From NCBI GenBank assembly GCA_014896315.1, contig JADBKP010000002.1, forward strand, positions 1 to 64,000: a stretch of 64,000 nucleotides of DNA, read 5' to 3'. A program made the translations under genes and the position numbers. Positions 18,473 to 27,368 of the stretch are shown one piece after another. A model generated the notes under the pieces. It worked only from the letters and a program-made list of their open reading frames with translations. It ran no database searches and had not been told where the DNA came from. Numbering within the stretch: position 1 is the first letter of the stretch; each line of letters begins with the position of its first letter. This DNA comes from Limnochordales bacterium (GTDB taxonomy: Bacteria; Bacillota; Limnochordia; Limnochordales; DUMU01).

Positions 18473-18577
18473 TCACTCAGTTGCCAGTAGATTGCCTTCA
18501 AGACAGGGGCGGTAGATACGCAAGCTAGGAGGGCCGGGAGGGAAAACCCGACCGGGCAGCAAGAGGAGGCGGCGGTC

Positions 18578-19492
18578 GTGCCGGCAGTCTGGACCGGGAC
18601 AATATCCTTCGGTCTGGTCAGTATTCCCGTGCGGCTCACCCCGGCCATACAGGACCGGGACATCCACTTTCGCACCTTGCACCGGGAGTGCCTCACTCCC
18701 ATTCGTTACCTGAAATGGTGTCCCACCTGTGAACGGGAGACTTCCCCGGACGAACTGGTGGCCGGCTACGAATACCGCCGCGGCGAGTATCTTCCGGTAG
18801 AGTTTGCGGAACTGGAGGAACTGTCCGGTACCCACGAACGCTCGGTCGAGCTTATCAACTTCGTTCAACTGCGGGAGATCGACCCGGTCTACTTCGAGCG
18901 CACATACTTCATAGAACCGGCTGAAGGCGGCAGCAAGCCCTACGCGCTGCTGCAACGTGCTCTGGAGGAGAGCGGGCGCATCGGGATCGGCCGCTTCACC
19001 CTGCGCGACAAGGAACGGCTGGTAGCTATCAGGGTTTACCGGGATGTCCTTGCCCTCAACACGCTCTTCTATCCCGATGAAGTGCGCGCCGCCCCGGCGC
19101 GACCGACCGCCAGCTTGAGCGATCGCGAATTGCAGATTGCCCTCAGCCTCATCGACCATCTGACCGAACCTTTTGTGCCGGAGCGGTACGCAAGCGAGTA
19201 TCGGCAGAAGGTCGAAAAACTACTGCAGGAGAAGCTGCAAGGGATGCCGGCGAAGGAGCATGCTGCCGTTGCTGGGCCCGCCCGCGGCCAGGTCATCGAT
19301 CTGATGGAGGCGCTGGAACGGAGTCTGGCGGCCGCCCGCGCAGCGCGCCAAAGTCAGGGACAGGGAGGGCAGCCAAATAATGGCACCCCTGCGGCCGGAA
19401 GCAACCCAGGCGACTCCACACCCAACCCGCCCAAAGCCGGCAGGCGGCGACGAGCAAGTGCCGACGCACTGGCCAACGGGAGGTTGACCTAG
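18578..19492 (+). CDS. ku: Non-homologous end-joining protein Ku
   Basis: Bacterial Ku forms a homodimeric ring on DNA ends and recruits the ligase. The 304 residues begin with the family signature MPAVWTGTISFGLVSIPVRL, followed by the bridge region (EYRRGEYLPVEFAELEEL) and the core domain ending near YRQKVEKLLQEKLQG. The C-terminal 70 residues are Gly/Pro rich and end in a basic KAGRRRRAS stretch, like the tails of other bacterial Ku proteins that contact DNA or ligase. The start is GTG with AAGAGGAGG upstream. The ligase gene begins four bases after the stop. Confidence 0.95.
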   Translation: MPAVWTGTISFGLVSIPVRLTPAIQDRDIHFRTLHRECLTPIRYLKWCPTCERETSPDELVAGYEYRRGEYLPVEFAELEELSGTHERSVELINFVQLREIDPVYFERTYFIEPAEGGSKPYALLQRALEESGRIGIGRFTLRDKERLVAIRVYRDVLALNTLFYPDEVRAAPARPTASLSDRELQIALSLIDHLTEPFVPERYASEYRQKVEKLLQEKLQGMPAKEHAAVAGPARGQVIDLMEALERSLAAARAARQSQGQGGQPNNGTPAAGSNPGDSTPNPPKAGRRRRASADALANGRLT

Positions 19493-19496
19493 GGCG

Positions 19497-20636
19497 ATGG
19501 ACGCCGCTTGCGCCGGACTGCCCCCCTTCGGATCGGTCAAACCGATGCTGCCCGTAGAAGGAGCGCCCTTCGATTCTCCCGACTTTCTCTTTGAACCCAA
19601 GTGGGACGGTTTCCGCTGCCTCGCCTTTTGCACACAGACGGAGAGGGGGGTTGCTACCCGGCTGCAGTCCCGCAGCGGCCACGACCTCACACCGCGCTTT
19701 CCTGAACTGCGAGGCCTGGCAGCGAACCTTCCTCCTGCTTGCTGTCCTGCCCTCCTTGACGGTGAAATCGTCGCCCTCCGCGGGGGGCGCCCGGACTTCC
19801 ACGCGCTGCAGCGGCGCATGGGGCCATCTTTTGAAACCGACATAATTCTGCCCGGAAACTACCCACCGCCCGCTGGCAGCCAAGCCGTCTCCACTGACCC
19901 GATTGAGCTGCTTTTCGTCGTCTTCGACCTGCTTTTTCTTTCCGGGGTGGATCTCCGGTCCGAACCGCTTCTCACCCGCCGAACCCGGCTGGAATCGCTG
20001 TTGTGCGACCGGAACGCCGATGCCCTCCCGCCTCTTCTCCTTTCCCGGGCCGTGCGGGGCGAGGGCGTTCTCCTCTACGAAGCCAGTGTGGCCCAGGGCT
20101 TCGAAGGAGTGGTAGGCAAGCGCCTCACCAGCCGCTACCAGCCGGGCAGGAGCAGAGATTGGGTTAAGGCACGGGTCCGGCCCGAACTGGATGTGGTAGT
20201 GGGAGCATATCTCGTCAAAGAGGCTGGTGGAGCTTCGGACAGGCGCGTGCGCAGCCTTCTGGTAGGACTCTACGATAGCCAGGGAAGGCTGATATACGCA
20301 GGGAGAGTAGGCAGTGGCTGGACGTGGCAGGAAGCCGAGCAACTGTCGGAGCTGCTGTCCCGGCTCAAGACAGCCGACTGCCCGTTCACTCCCCCGCCCA
20401 GAGCTGCTATCCCGGGTTTCTCCATCGTCTGGATTCGTCCCGTGCTCGTTGCCCGTGTCGCCTTTCGGGAATGGACACCCCTTGGGCTCTTGCGCCAACC
20501 GAGCTGGATCGGGCTACGCGCGGATAAGGCTCCCTCCGAATGCCGCGTCCCGGACTCTTCTGTCGCGGCCGGGGTCAGGGAGGTGGGAAGCGATGAGTGG
20601 CACAAGGCTCTCCGCGACGACGACCGTAATCATTGA
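19497..20636 (+). CDS. ATP-dependent DNA ligase (NHEJ, LigD-ligase type)
   Basis: Seals nicks in NHEJ by an AMP-lysine intermediate. The 379 residues match the ligase domain of LigD as a stand-alone protein: motif I EPKWDGFR (Lys35), motif IIIa within ELLFVVFDLLFLSG, motif IV EGVVGKR, motif V DWVKAR, then an OB-fold domain (DVVVGAYL..., SLLVGLYDSQGRLIYAGRVGSGW). It has neither the phosphoesterase nor the polymerase domain of full LigD. The last 40 residues beyond the OB fold are not recognised. Its 3' end overlaps the polymerase gene by 44 bases, which implies coupled translation. Confidence 0.93.
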   Translation: MDAACAGLPPFGSVKPMLPVEGAPFDSPDFLFEPKWDGFRCLAFCTQTERGVATRLQSRSGHDLTPRFPELRGLAANLPPACCPALLDGEIVALRGGRPDFHALQRRMGPSFETDIILPGNYPPPAGSQAVSTDPIELLFVVFDLLFLSGVDLRSEPLLTRRTRLESLLCDRNADALPPLLLSRAVRGEGVLLYEASVAQGFEGVVGKRLTSRYQPGRSRDWVKARVRPELDVVVGAYLVKEAGGASDRRVRSLLVGLYDSQGRLIYAGRVGSGWTWQEAEQLSELLSRLKTADCPFTPPPRAAIPGFSIVWIRPVLVARVAFREWTPLGLLRQPSWIGLRADKAPSECRVPDSSVAAGVREVGSDEWHKALRDDDRNH

Positions 20637-21537
20637 AGGTAAAGAGGTTCACCTGACCCATCTCGACAAGCTCCTCTGGCCGGCCGAAGGGTTGCGCAAG
20701 GCGGACCTGATCAGCTACTACCATACCGTCGCCTCCTACCTTCTGCCCCACCTGGCAGGAAGGAGGGTTACGGTTACCCGATACCCCGAGGGCATCGACA
20801 AGGATGGCTTCTATCAGAAGCACCTGCCGGAGTATGCTCCTGACTGGATACGTCGCTACCGGGTCCCTTCCTCCGACACACAGCGTGGATACATCGATTA
20901 CCCGGCGGTGGACAATCTTGCCACCCTGGTCTGGTTGGCCAACCAGGCGGTGATCGAATTCCACCCCTCCCTGGACAGGCTCGACCGCCCGGGATATCCC
21001 GATTACGCCGTCTTCGACCTCGACCCCAACCCTCCGGCCACTTTTGCCGATGCCCGGGAAGTAGCGCTACGCATTCGTGATCTGCTCCACCGCCTCGGAT
21101 TACGAAGCTACCCCAAGGTGTCCGGTGCCACGGGACTTCATATCTACGTCCCTCTTGACCGGGTTCATACCTTCGCCGAGACCGAAGGGTTTGTCGCTTA
21201 CCTGGGTGAGTTGCTGGTGGCGCACCGTCCTGACCTGGTGACCAACGAAAGGCTGGTAGCCCGGAGGGGAGGGCGCGTCTACGTGGACCACATGCAAAAC
21301 CGCCCGGAAAAGACCATCACTGCCGTTTTCAGCGTGAGGCCGCTGCCAAGTGCGCCGCTCTCCCTCCCAGTTACCTGGGATGAACTGGAATCCAGCCACG
21401 CCTCTTTGAAGTTTAGCTTAGCCGAACGGGCTGAGGCCGTCCGGCGCGGCCCGCTCTTTGACCCGGTCCTGCAAGGCGGGCAGGACCTGAAACCGCTGGC
21501 CGACGTACTGGCCGAACGCCTGAAACGCCGGCGGTGA
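20593..21537 (+). CDS. LigD-type NHEJ primase-polymerase
   Basis: Archaeo-eukaryotic primase-fold polymerase that fills gaps at broken DNA ends, preferring ribonucleotides. The 314 residues carry the catalytic FDLDPNP motif (Asp142, Asp144), the HIYVPLD segment and a third acidic position in VYVDHMQNRPEKTI (Asp232). RYPEGIDKDGFYQKHLP is the family's 5'-phosphate-binding region. I start at ATG 20593 because GGGAGGTGG precedes it at good spacing and it gives the usual N-terminus; the frame is open upstream inside the ligase gene. It is the last gene of the Ku-ligase-polymerase operon. Confidence 0.94.
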   Translation: MSGTRLSATTTVIIEGKEVHLTHLDKLLWPAEGLRKADLISYYHTVASYLLPHLAGRRVTVTRYPEGIDKDGFYQKHLPEYAPDWIRRYRVPSSDTQRGYIDYPAVDNLATLVWLANQAVIEFHPSLDRLDRPGYPDYAVFDLDPNPPATFADAREVALRIRDLLHRLGLRSYPKVSGATGLHIYVPLDRVHTFAETEGFVAYLGELLVAHRPDLVTNERLVARRGGRVYVDHMQNRPEKTITAVFSVRPLPSAPLSLPVTWDELESSHASLKFSLAERAEAVRRGPLFDPVLQGGQDLKPLADVLAERLKRRR

Positions 21538-21655
21538 GAAGAAGGCGACGAAGCATAAACTACACTTGCCGGCGCACATTATAGACGACAGCTGGACGAG
21601 CCGCTCCTGGCACGGAGGTTGAGGAGTGTTGGCACCCAGCCGTCACAGTTCAATG

Positions 21656-21689
21656 CGAGGGGAAACGGATGTCCCCTCGTTTCTTTTTT
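21656..21689 (+). terminator. Terminator after the NHEJ operon
   Basis: Perfect stem CGAGGGGA-AACGGATG-TCCCCTCG followed by TTTCTTTTTT. It lies 52 bases before the next start codon, so it could instead attenuate the NamZ gene. No promoter after it is obvious. Confidence 0.85.
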
Positions 21690-21740
21690 GGAAAGGAATT
21701 CCCCTGGTCCTGAGGAACTTATTTGATAGGAGTGATGAGC

Positions 21741-23054
21741 GTGAGACAACGACCGTTCACTATTGCCACCGTAATGTTGACTCTTATCGCAACAGTTTTT
21801 CTCTTCAGCTTTTCAAGCCGGTTAAGCTTGGACCGCTCCCCGCTCCGCTCCCGCCCGGCTGAAGCCGCCTCGCCTTCGCCGGCCGCCGGCCCCACAGGGC
21901 GATCCCTGGCTTTGGGCATCGACATCCTGCTGACGGAGAGGATTGACTTGATCGCTGGCAAGCGGGTGGGGCTGATCACCAATCAGACAGGTCGGGGTCG
22001 GGATGGAGTCCACGACGCCGATCGGCTGGCAGCAGATCCCCGCGTGAAGCTGGTAGCCCTCTTCAGCCCGGAGCACGGCATCCGGGGCGATGAGCCGCCG
22101 GGCGCTAAGGTCTCATCCTATATCGATCCTGTCCTGCGTATACCCGTCTGGAGTCTTTATGGCCAAACCCTCAAGCCCACCCCGGCTATGCTGGCCAATA
22201 TCGACGTGCTGATCTTTGACATACAGGACGTCGGCACCCGCTACTACACCTACATCTCCACCATGGCCTACGCCATGCAGGCTGCCAAGGAGAAGGGTAT
22301 TCGCTTCATCGTACTGGACCGCCCGAACCCTATCGGCGGCCTTAAGGTGGAAGGCCCGGTGCTCGAGGATTCTTACCGTTCATTCGTCGGGATTTATCCT
22401 ATTCCGGTAAGGCACGGCATGACCGTGGGAGAACTGGCTCTTCTCTTCAACGAAGAGTTCGGCATCGGAGCGGACCTCGAGGTAGTCAAGATGTCCGGCT
22501 GGCAACGGGAGATGTATTGGGATGCCACCGGACTCACCTGGATCAAGCCATCACCGAACATGGTTCGTCTGGAAACGGCACTGGTATACCCGGGCACCTG
22601 CCTTCTCGAGGGAACCAACGTATCTGAAGGTCGTGGTAGTCCCCGCCCCTTTGAAATGATAGGTGCACCCTGGATAGATGGCGACAAGCTCGCCCAGGAG
22701 CTGAATGCGCTGAGCCTCCCCGGAGTACGTTTTGCGCCTACAGCTTACGTCCCTACCACTTCAAAATACCAGGGCCAGCGGGTGGAAGGGGTGGAGATCA
22801 TCGTTACGGACCGGCAACGGTTCGAAGCGGTCCGGACCGGATTGTGGATCATTGCCACCCTGCGCAAACTCTACCCCCGGCAGTTCCGGTTCACCACTTC
22901 CGGAGGAAAGTACTATTTCGATACCCTGATCGGCAACGGTTGGATGCGCCCGGCATTAGAACAGAGCGAAAGTCCAGATGAGCTCCTGGAACGGAGCAGG
23001 CCCCGCCTCGAGGCTTTCGTGCAGGTGCGATCCCGCTACCTTCTTTACCGGTGA
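21741..23054 (+). CDS. namZ: Exo-beta-N-acetylmuramidase NamZ family (DUF1343, GH171)
   Basis: NamZ of Bacillus (YbbC) removes terminal MurNAc from peptidoglycan fragments outside the cell. About 437 residues: an N-terminal signal/anchor segment (about 8-25 hydrophobic), a linker, then the DUF1343 domain from GIDILLTERIDLIAGKRVGLITNQTG through FSPEHGIRG, DIQDVGTRYYTYISTMAYAM, VLDRPNPIGG and YPGTCLLEGTNVSEGRGS, all conserved. The start is uncertain: GTG 21741 has AGGAG eight bases before it; ATG 21735 and TTG 21723 are also in frame. The following AmiE-like gene completes a muropeptide-turnover pair. The third Bacillus member, NagZ, is not seen here. Confidence 0.9.
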   Translation: MRQRPFTIATVMLTLIATVFLFSFSSRLSLDRSPLRSRPAEAASPSPAAGPTGRSLALGIDILLTERIDLIAGKRVGLITNQTGRGRDGVHDADRLAADPRVKLVALFSPEHGIRGDEPPGAKVSSYIDPVLRIPVWSLYGQTLKPTPAMLANIDVLIFDIQDVGTRYYTYISTMAYAMQAAKEKGIRFIVLDRPNPIGGLKVEGPVLEDSYRSFVGIYPIPVRHGMTVGELALLFNEEFGIGADLEVVKMSGWQREMYWDATGLTWIKPSPNMVRLETALVYPGTCLLEGTNVSEGRGSPRPFEMIGAPWIDGDKLAQELNALSLPGVRFAPTAYVPTTSKYQGQRVEGVEIIVTDRQRFEAVRTGLWIIATLRKLYPRQFRFTTSGGKYYFDTLIGNGWMRPALEQSESPDELLERSRPRLEAFVQVRSRYLLYR

Positions 23055-23084
23055 TCTTTCCTTGACAGCTAAGGAGGGACTGGC

Positions 23085-24308
23085 ATGGCCGGAACGACCA
23101 GATACCCGTATGCGGCGGTTTTCGTTTTCGCGCTGCTCTTCATGCTGGCAATATCTTCCGTTTGCCCCGTCGCGGCCTCGTCTATCCAGCCCGCCCCCAC
23201 CCTCAATTGGGACGGGCAACCGGAGGACGTGGGCATGTCCACAGAGCGGTTGGCGTGGGCCAAACAGGTGATAGAGGACTCCATCAAGCGCAACTACATC
23301 CCGGGCGCCGTGCTCCTGGCTGCTCGCAGGGGGACGGTGGTCCTCTACGAAGCTTTCGGAGTAGCCCAGCGGACTCAAGATATCCGCCCGATGGAGAAGG
23401 ATACCCTCTTTGATCTTGCCTCGGTCACCAAGCTCTTCACTGCCACCGCGGTCATGATTCTCTTGGAGGAGGGAAAGCTTCGCCTCGACGATCCTGTTAA
23501 GGACTTTATTCCTGCCTTTGCCCAGAAGGGCAAGCAGGATATCACCATCCGCCAGCTCCTGACCCATACTTCGGGCCTTCCGGCCTGGGCTCCACTCTAC
23601 CGAGAGGTGAAGAGTAAAGACGAGATGTACGCCAAGATCTGTGCCATGGAGCTGGAGAATCCTCCTGGAACCGAGTACGTGTACAGTGATCTTGGTTATA
23701 TAATGCTCGGAGCGATCGTGGAAAAGGTGAGCGGAAAGCCCCTTGACCAGTTCATCAAGGAGCGGATTACCGATCCTCTGGGTATGGAACATACCTTCTA
23801 CAACCCGGGCCCGGAATGGAGGGAGAAGGCCGCCGCGACCGAATACGATGCCACTTTTCGCCGCCGTCTGATCATAGGCGAAGTACACGATGAAAACGCA
23901 TGGGCGATGGGGGGTGTCAGCGGTCACGCCGGTCTTTTCTCCACTGCCGCAGACATGGCTCGATTTGCCCAGATGTTCCTCAATTACGGAAGCTATGGCG
24001 ATGTGCAGATTCTTAGCCCTGCAACGGTGGTGTTGATGACCACCAACCACACGCTGGAGGTTGGCGTACGGCACGGCCTCGGGTGGGATCTCAAATCGGT
24101 AGAGTACTCTTCTGCCGGCGACCTCTTCAGCCTCAATTCCTACGGTCACACCGGGTTCACCGGCACCTCGATATGGATCGACCCTACTTTGCAGCTTTTC
24201 TCCGTGCTGCTGACCAACCGGGTGCACCCATCACGGAGCAACACCCGCATCACCTGGGTACGTCCACATCTCCACAACCCGGTGGCAGCGGCCATCGTTC
24301 GGTTTTAG
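23085..24308 (+). CDS. AmiE-like serine hydrolase (class C beta-lactamase family)
   Basis: Secreted serine hydrolase of the beta-lactamase/transpeptidase-like fold. The 407 residues have a signal peptide (1-31), SxxK at Ser113-Val-Thr-Lys116, the Tyr motif as YSD (Tyr200), and HTGFTG in place of KTG near the C-terminus. These variants are usual for the AmiE/YbbE group, which cleaves the stem peptide from MurNAc in Bacillus. The position 30 bases after namZ, as in the Bacillus murein-recycling operon, supports that role; the exact substrate is inferred. AAGGAGG precedes the ATG. An esterase or D,D-peptidase is the alternative. Confidence 0.85.
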   Translation: MAGTTRYPYAAVFVFALLFMLAISSVCPVAASSIQPAPTLNWDGQPEDVGMSTERLAWAKQVIEDSIKRNYIPGAVLLAARRGTVVLYEAFGVAQRTQDIRPMEKDTLFDLASVTKLFTATAVMILLEEGKLRLDDPVKDFIPAFAQKGKQDITIRQLLTHTSGLPAWAPLYREVKSKDEMYAKICAMELENPPGTEYVYSDLGYIMLGAIVEKVSGKPLDQFIKERITDPLGMEHTFYNPGPEWREKAAATEYDATFRRRLIIGEVHDENAWAMGGVSGHAGLFSTAADMARFAQMFLNYGSYGDVQILSPATVVLMTTNHTLEVGVRHGLGWDLKSVEYSSAGDLFSLNSYGHTGFTGTSIWIDPTLQLFSVLLTNRVHPSRSNTRITWVRPHLHNPVAAAIVRF

Positions 24309-24383
24309 CCTGGGGAGTAGCGTAGCAGCGCCGGATCGCATCGGGCAAGCATGGGCAGCAGCTGACCGCGACGTGAGTAGCCG

Positions 24384-24755
24384 TCAACGCGTCGCAGCTG
24401 CTGCTCGCGCCAGCGCTTCAAGAACCCGTTGGGGCTGGAAGGGCTTCACCACAAAGTCAAACGCTCCCGCATTGAGGGCCTCGACTACCAGTGCCTTCTG
24501 CCCCATGCTGCTGCAGACGATTATCTTACAGGCCGGGTCACGACGCACCAGTTCCTTGATGGCAGTGATTCCGTCCATGACCGGCATGATCAAGTCCATG
24601 GTTACGAGATCCGGATGGGTCTCCTCGTAGCGCTGCAGCGCCTCGAGACCGTTCTCGGCCTCGGCTACCACCTGGTAGCCGTTCTTCTCCAAGAGACGCC
24701 GCAACGTCAGTCGCATAAAGGCGGTATCGTCCACCACGAGCACACGTCCTGGCAA
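24384..24755 (-). CDS. Single-domain CheY-like response regulator
   Basis: Receiver domain with no output domain, about 123 residues. The acidic pair DD (9-10), the phosphoacceptor Asp54 (DLVTMDLIMP), the CSSM switch position and Lys104 (FVVKPFQ) are all present, so it should be phosphorylated. No histidine kinase or chemotaxis gene is nearby, so its partner is unknown. The start is probably TTG at 24753-24755 after GGGAGAGG; an upstream TTG at 24773 adds six residues. It lies downstream of the amidase gene on the same strand but behind a terminator-like hairpin. Confidence 0.88.
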   Translation of the reverse strand: MPGRVLVVDDTAFMRLTLRRLLEKNGYQVVAEAENGLEALQRYEETHPDLVTMDLIMPVMDGITAIKELVRRDPACKIIVCSSMGQKALVVEALNAGAFDFVVKPFQPQRVLEALARAAAATR

Positions 24756-24840
24756 GCATATCCTCTCCCGCAACGACGCTCTCTTTCAGTTGATCGGCAG
24801 TGAGAAATGCCTTCTTTACAGCGTCAAGCCTCTCGCCTGG

Positions 24841-24876
24841 CAAAAGTGGCAGCCCGCCTGAAACAGACAGGCTGCC
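24841..24876 (-). terminator. Terminator after the amidase gene
   Basis: Stem GGCAGCC...GGCTGCC extended by further pairs (24848-24876) with a TTT loop, then CTTTTG on the minus strand. It is 22 bases past the amidase stop. The plus strand reads CTTATTT after the same hairpin, so it could work both ways. Confidence 0.7.
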
Positions 24877-24897
24877 GCTCTTATTTCGCACCCAGGA

Positions 24898-27282
24898 TCA
24901 CGACGCAGGAGTTGGGTCGGTCGGATCAGGCAACGATGGCGTCACCTCCGGCTCGGTCGGACCAACCCCCACCTCTTCCAGGAAGCGTACGATCGCGCGG
25001 AAGAGCGCCTGCGCCATGCGTTCGGTGAAGTCGCCCTCCCTCATCCACCTCTCTATCTCGGGATTGCTGATGAAGTTGCCCTCCACGAGAATCGCCGGCA
25101 TGCCCGTTTGCCGGATGACCGCAAAGGAACGGTAGGCAAAGAAGCGATCAGTGGAGGAAAGTACGGCCACCATCTCCTCCTGAGCAATACGGGCCAGTTG
25201 CCCGCTGAGCGGGTTGTAGTAGTAGGTCTCCGTGCCCTCGACCGTCATAGCTGCTGAGCCGCCAACTGCGTTATTGTGGATGCTGATAAAGAGCTGGCTC
25301 CTGCTGGTTTCCGCAATCTCGACCCGCGCATAGAGGTCGTCCGTCGTGGTCGATACACGGTTATCGGTCCGGCGCGTCATGATCACCTTAGCCCCGGCCT
25401 CTTGCAGCAGCCGCTCCAGACGGAGAGCAATGTCCAGGTTGACGTCGGCTTCGCGCAAGCCCTGCTGTCCGACCGCGCCGGATTCTCCACCGTGTCCCGG
25501 ATCGAGAGTGATCCGCACGCCCTCAAGGCTACGCGGCAGGGGCGGCCTGACCTCGATGACGAGAGTGTTACCCTGGTAGCGGGCGAAGTACCCGCTCACG
25601 TGCGGGGCATCGATGTCGATGATGAGTTCACTGGTCTCTCCTGCGGGTTGATTCAAAGTCATCAGCTTGATCAGCTTCTCGCCTGGCCCATACGCCATAT
25701 GGTAGAGACCATACACCGCGTTGTAGAGGGTCACCCGCAAAGAGCGGCGGCGTACATCCGGATAGATCAGGAACGGAACACGTTCCGACAGGTAAATGGA
25801 AACCTGACTTGATCCATCGGGTTGCGGATTGGTGCGGATCTGGCTGATAAGAGCCCGCGGCGGTAGACTCCCGGGAGGCAGGAGCGTTACCACACTCTCG
25901 TGCACCCAGGCAGTCTGGGCCGTCCCCAGCTGAACCTTGAACCATTCGCCGGCCTTACCTCTCACCTCCATACGCGTGGGCGCGTACACATTGGTGAGCC
26001 TCTCATAATCTGTGCCCGGTCCGGTCCGCAACACAGCATAGTCGCTGGCTGTGACCTGCACCACCAGCGGCACCATCGGATCAAGTACGGTCACGCTTTG
26101 TGCGTACCGGCTGCCCTCATTTCCTGCCTTGTCCTTCAGGCGCAGGCGTATCGGCGCATTCTCGAACCGGTCGTCAGGCTGGATGCGATAGATACCGGTG
26201 TAGTTGCCGGGATTCCCCTCGGCCGCCGGAATCCCGATGCGGCGGTCACCTATGTCGAAACTGGCCGTAGCGCCTGCTTCGCCACGGAAACGGACCACCA
26301 GCACATCTCCGGGCAACAGAGCGACAGGTGCGGCCGGCTCCTGAGGAGTGATACTGGGAGCCCTGGTATCGCGCACCACCCGCAGTGTGGTCTCAATCTG
26401 GTTACCAGCGGCATCACTGGCCCGGACGTTTATGTACCGCGTGCCATCGGCCGTGAGTGCTACCGTATGCTGGAACCGACCCTCGGCGTCGACCGGCACT
26501 TCTTGACCGTCTACAGCTACCACTGCCCCCGCCTCTGTCTGGCCGGCAACCAGCACCTCAGATTGGTTTGTAATCAGGCCCGGCTCGGGACTGGTTATCG
26601 TCAGAGAAGGAGGTTCACGATCAAGAATAGCTACCACCTCAACCCGGGTGAGATTGCCAGCTTCATCGGCGGCAGTAAAGGCAAAGAAGTTTGAACCTGG
26701 CTGAAGGCTCTTGGTGACTGCAAAACTCCCGTCTTCGGAGACGGCAAGAGATTCGCCATCCACCCACACCCGTGCTCCCGGCTCAGTCTTCCCTTGAAGC
26801 TCCAGTGAGTCCTCCCGTGTCTGCCACCCGGAAGGAGGCGAGGGTATGGTTAGCTCCGGAGGCGTGGTATCGCGAATGATAGGCACAATAAGCGTTGTGG
26901 TATCTCCATCCGCGTCTTGCGCCTGGACGCGCAGAAATGTCGGACCTTCAATAGGAAGCGGAACGAGTACAGAAAAACGCCCATCGGCCCCGCTGACGGT
27001 AAAGACGCCATTAACGGTCACCTTGACTTCAGGTGCAGTTCGCCCCGTTACTTCAATCTCGGTCCTGTTGGTCCGGAAAACGTAGTCAGAGAACGAGAAA
27101 TCCGGGTACAACGGAAAATCAACCTGGAGATTGGGGGATCCGACGGTCTTCTCCCCTTCCGCCGCCTTTGTCCCTGCCCACCGTTCGCCAGCTCCGGAAA
27201 GAAGCCCAGCAGCGATCACTGCAAGAAAGAGCAGAACCAGCCTTACCGGGAATCTTCGGCACGCCGCGGCTTCCTGCAGCAC
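24898..27282 (-). CDS. Secreted N-acetylmuramoyl-L-alanine amidase with Ig-like repeats
   Basis: Zinc amidase that cleaves the MurNAc-L-Ala bond in the wall. The 794 residues show a signal peptide (about 10-32), then three or four Ig-like beta repeats (about 60-330) with recurring TTPPxLTIxSP and DxAGN turns. An SH3-like domain (about 400-465, YAVLRTGPGTDYERL) and an AMIN-like beta region (about 475-580) follow. The C-terminal Amidase_3 domain has zinc/catalytic residues His597 (DPGHGG), Glu611, His669 (ISIHNN) and Glu734 (LVEGNF). The start is GTG with GGGGAGGTG before it. The architecture resembles spore- or S-layer-associated amidases; when it is expressed is not visible. Confidence 0.93.
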   Translation of the reverse strand: MLQEAAACRRFPVRLVLLFLAVIAAGLLSGAGERWAGTKAAEGEKTVGSPNLQVDFPLYPDFSFSDYVFRTNRTEIEVTGRTAPEVKVTVNGVFTVSGADGRFSVLVPLPIEGPTFLRVQAQDADGDTTTLIVPIIRDTTPPELTIPSPPSGWQTREDSLELQGKTEPGARVWVDGESLAVSEDGSFAVTKSLQPGSNFFAFTAADEAGNLTRVEVVAILDREPPSLTITSPEPGLITNQSEVLVAGQTEAGAVVAVDGQEVPVDAEGRFQHTVALTADGTRYINVRASDAAGNQIETTLRVVRDTRAPSITPQEPAAPVALLPGDVLVVRFRGEAGATASFDIGDRRIGIPAAEGNPGNYTGIYRIQPDDRFENAPIRLRLKDKAGNEGSRYAQSVTVLDPMVPLVVQVTASDYAVLRTGPGTDYERLTNVYAPTRMEVRGKAGEWFKVQLGTAQTAWVHESVVTLLPPGSLPPRALISQIRTNPQPDGSSQVSIYLSERVPFLIYPDVRRRSLRVTLYNAVYGLYHMAYGPGEKLIKLMTLNQPAGETSELIIDIDAPHVSGYFARYQGNTLVIEVRPPLPRSLEGVRITLDPGHGGESGAVGQQGLREADVNLDIALRLERLLQEAGAKVIMTRRTDNRVSTTTDDLYARVEIAETSRSQLFISIHNNAVGGSAAMTVEGTETYYYNPLSGQLARIAQEEMVAVLSSTDRFFAYRSFAVIRQTGMPAILVEGNFISNPEIERWMREGDFTERMAQALFRAIVRFLEEVGVGPTEPEVTPSLPDPTDPTPAS

Positions 27283-27368
27283 GGTAACACCTCCCCTGCC
27301 ATGGCACGTTGATATCTGCTATACGCTACTCATTGTACCATGTCTGGGAGGAGAAGGAAACGCAGCTG

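Noticed and set aside
20314-20592. 93-residue N-terminal extension of the LigD-type polymerase
   Set aside because: It lies inside the ligase gene in another frame, is unlike the family and has no ribosome site; ATG 20593 has one.
22956-24227. Open frame of about 420 codons opposite the AmiE-like gene
   Set aside because: Antisense shadow of a well-supported enzyme with all catalytic motifs.
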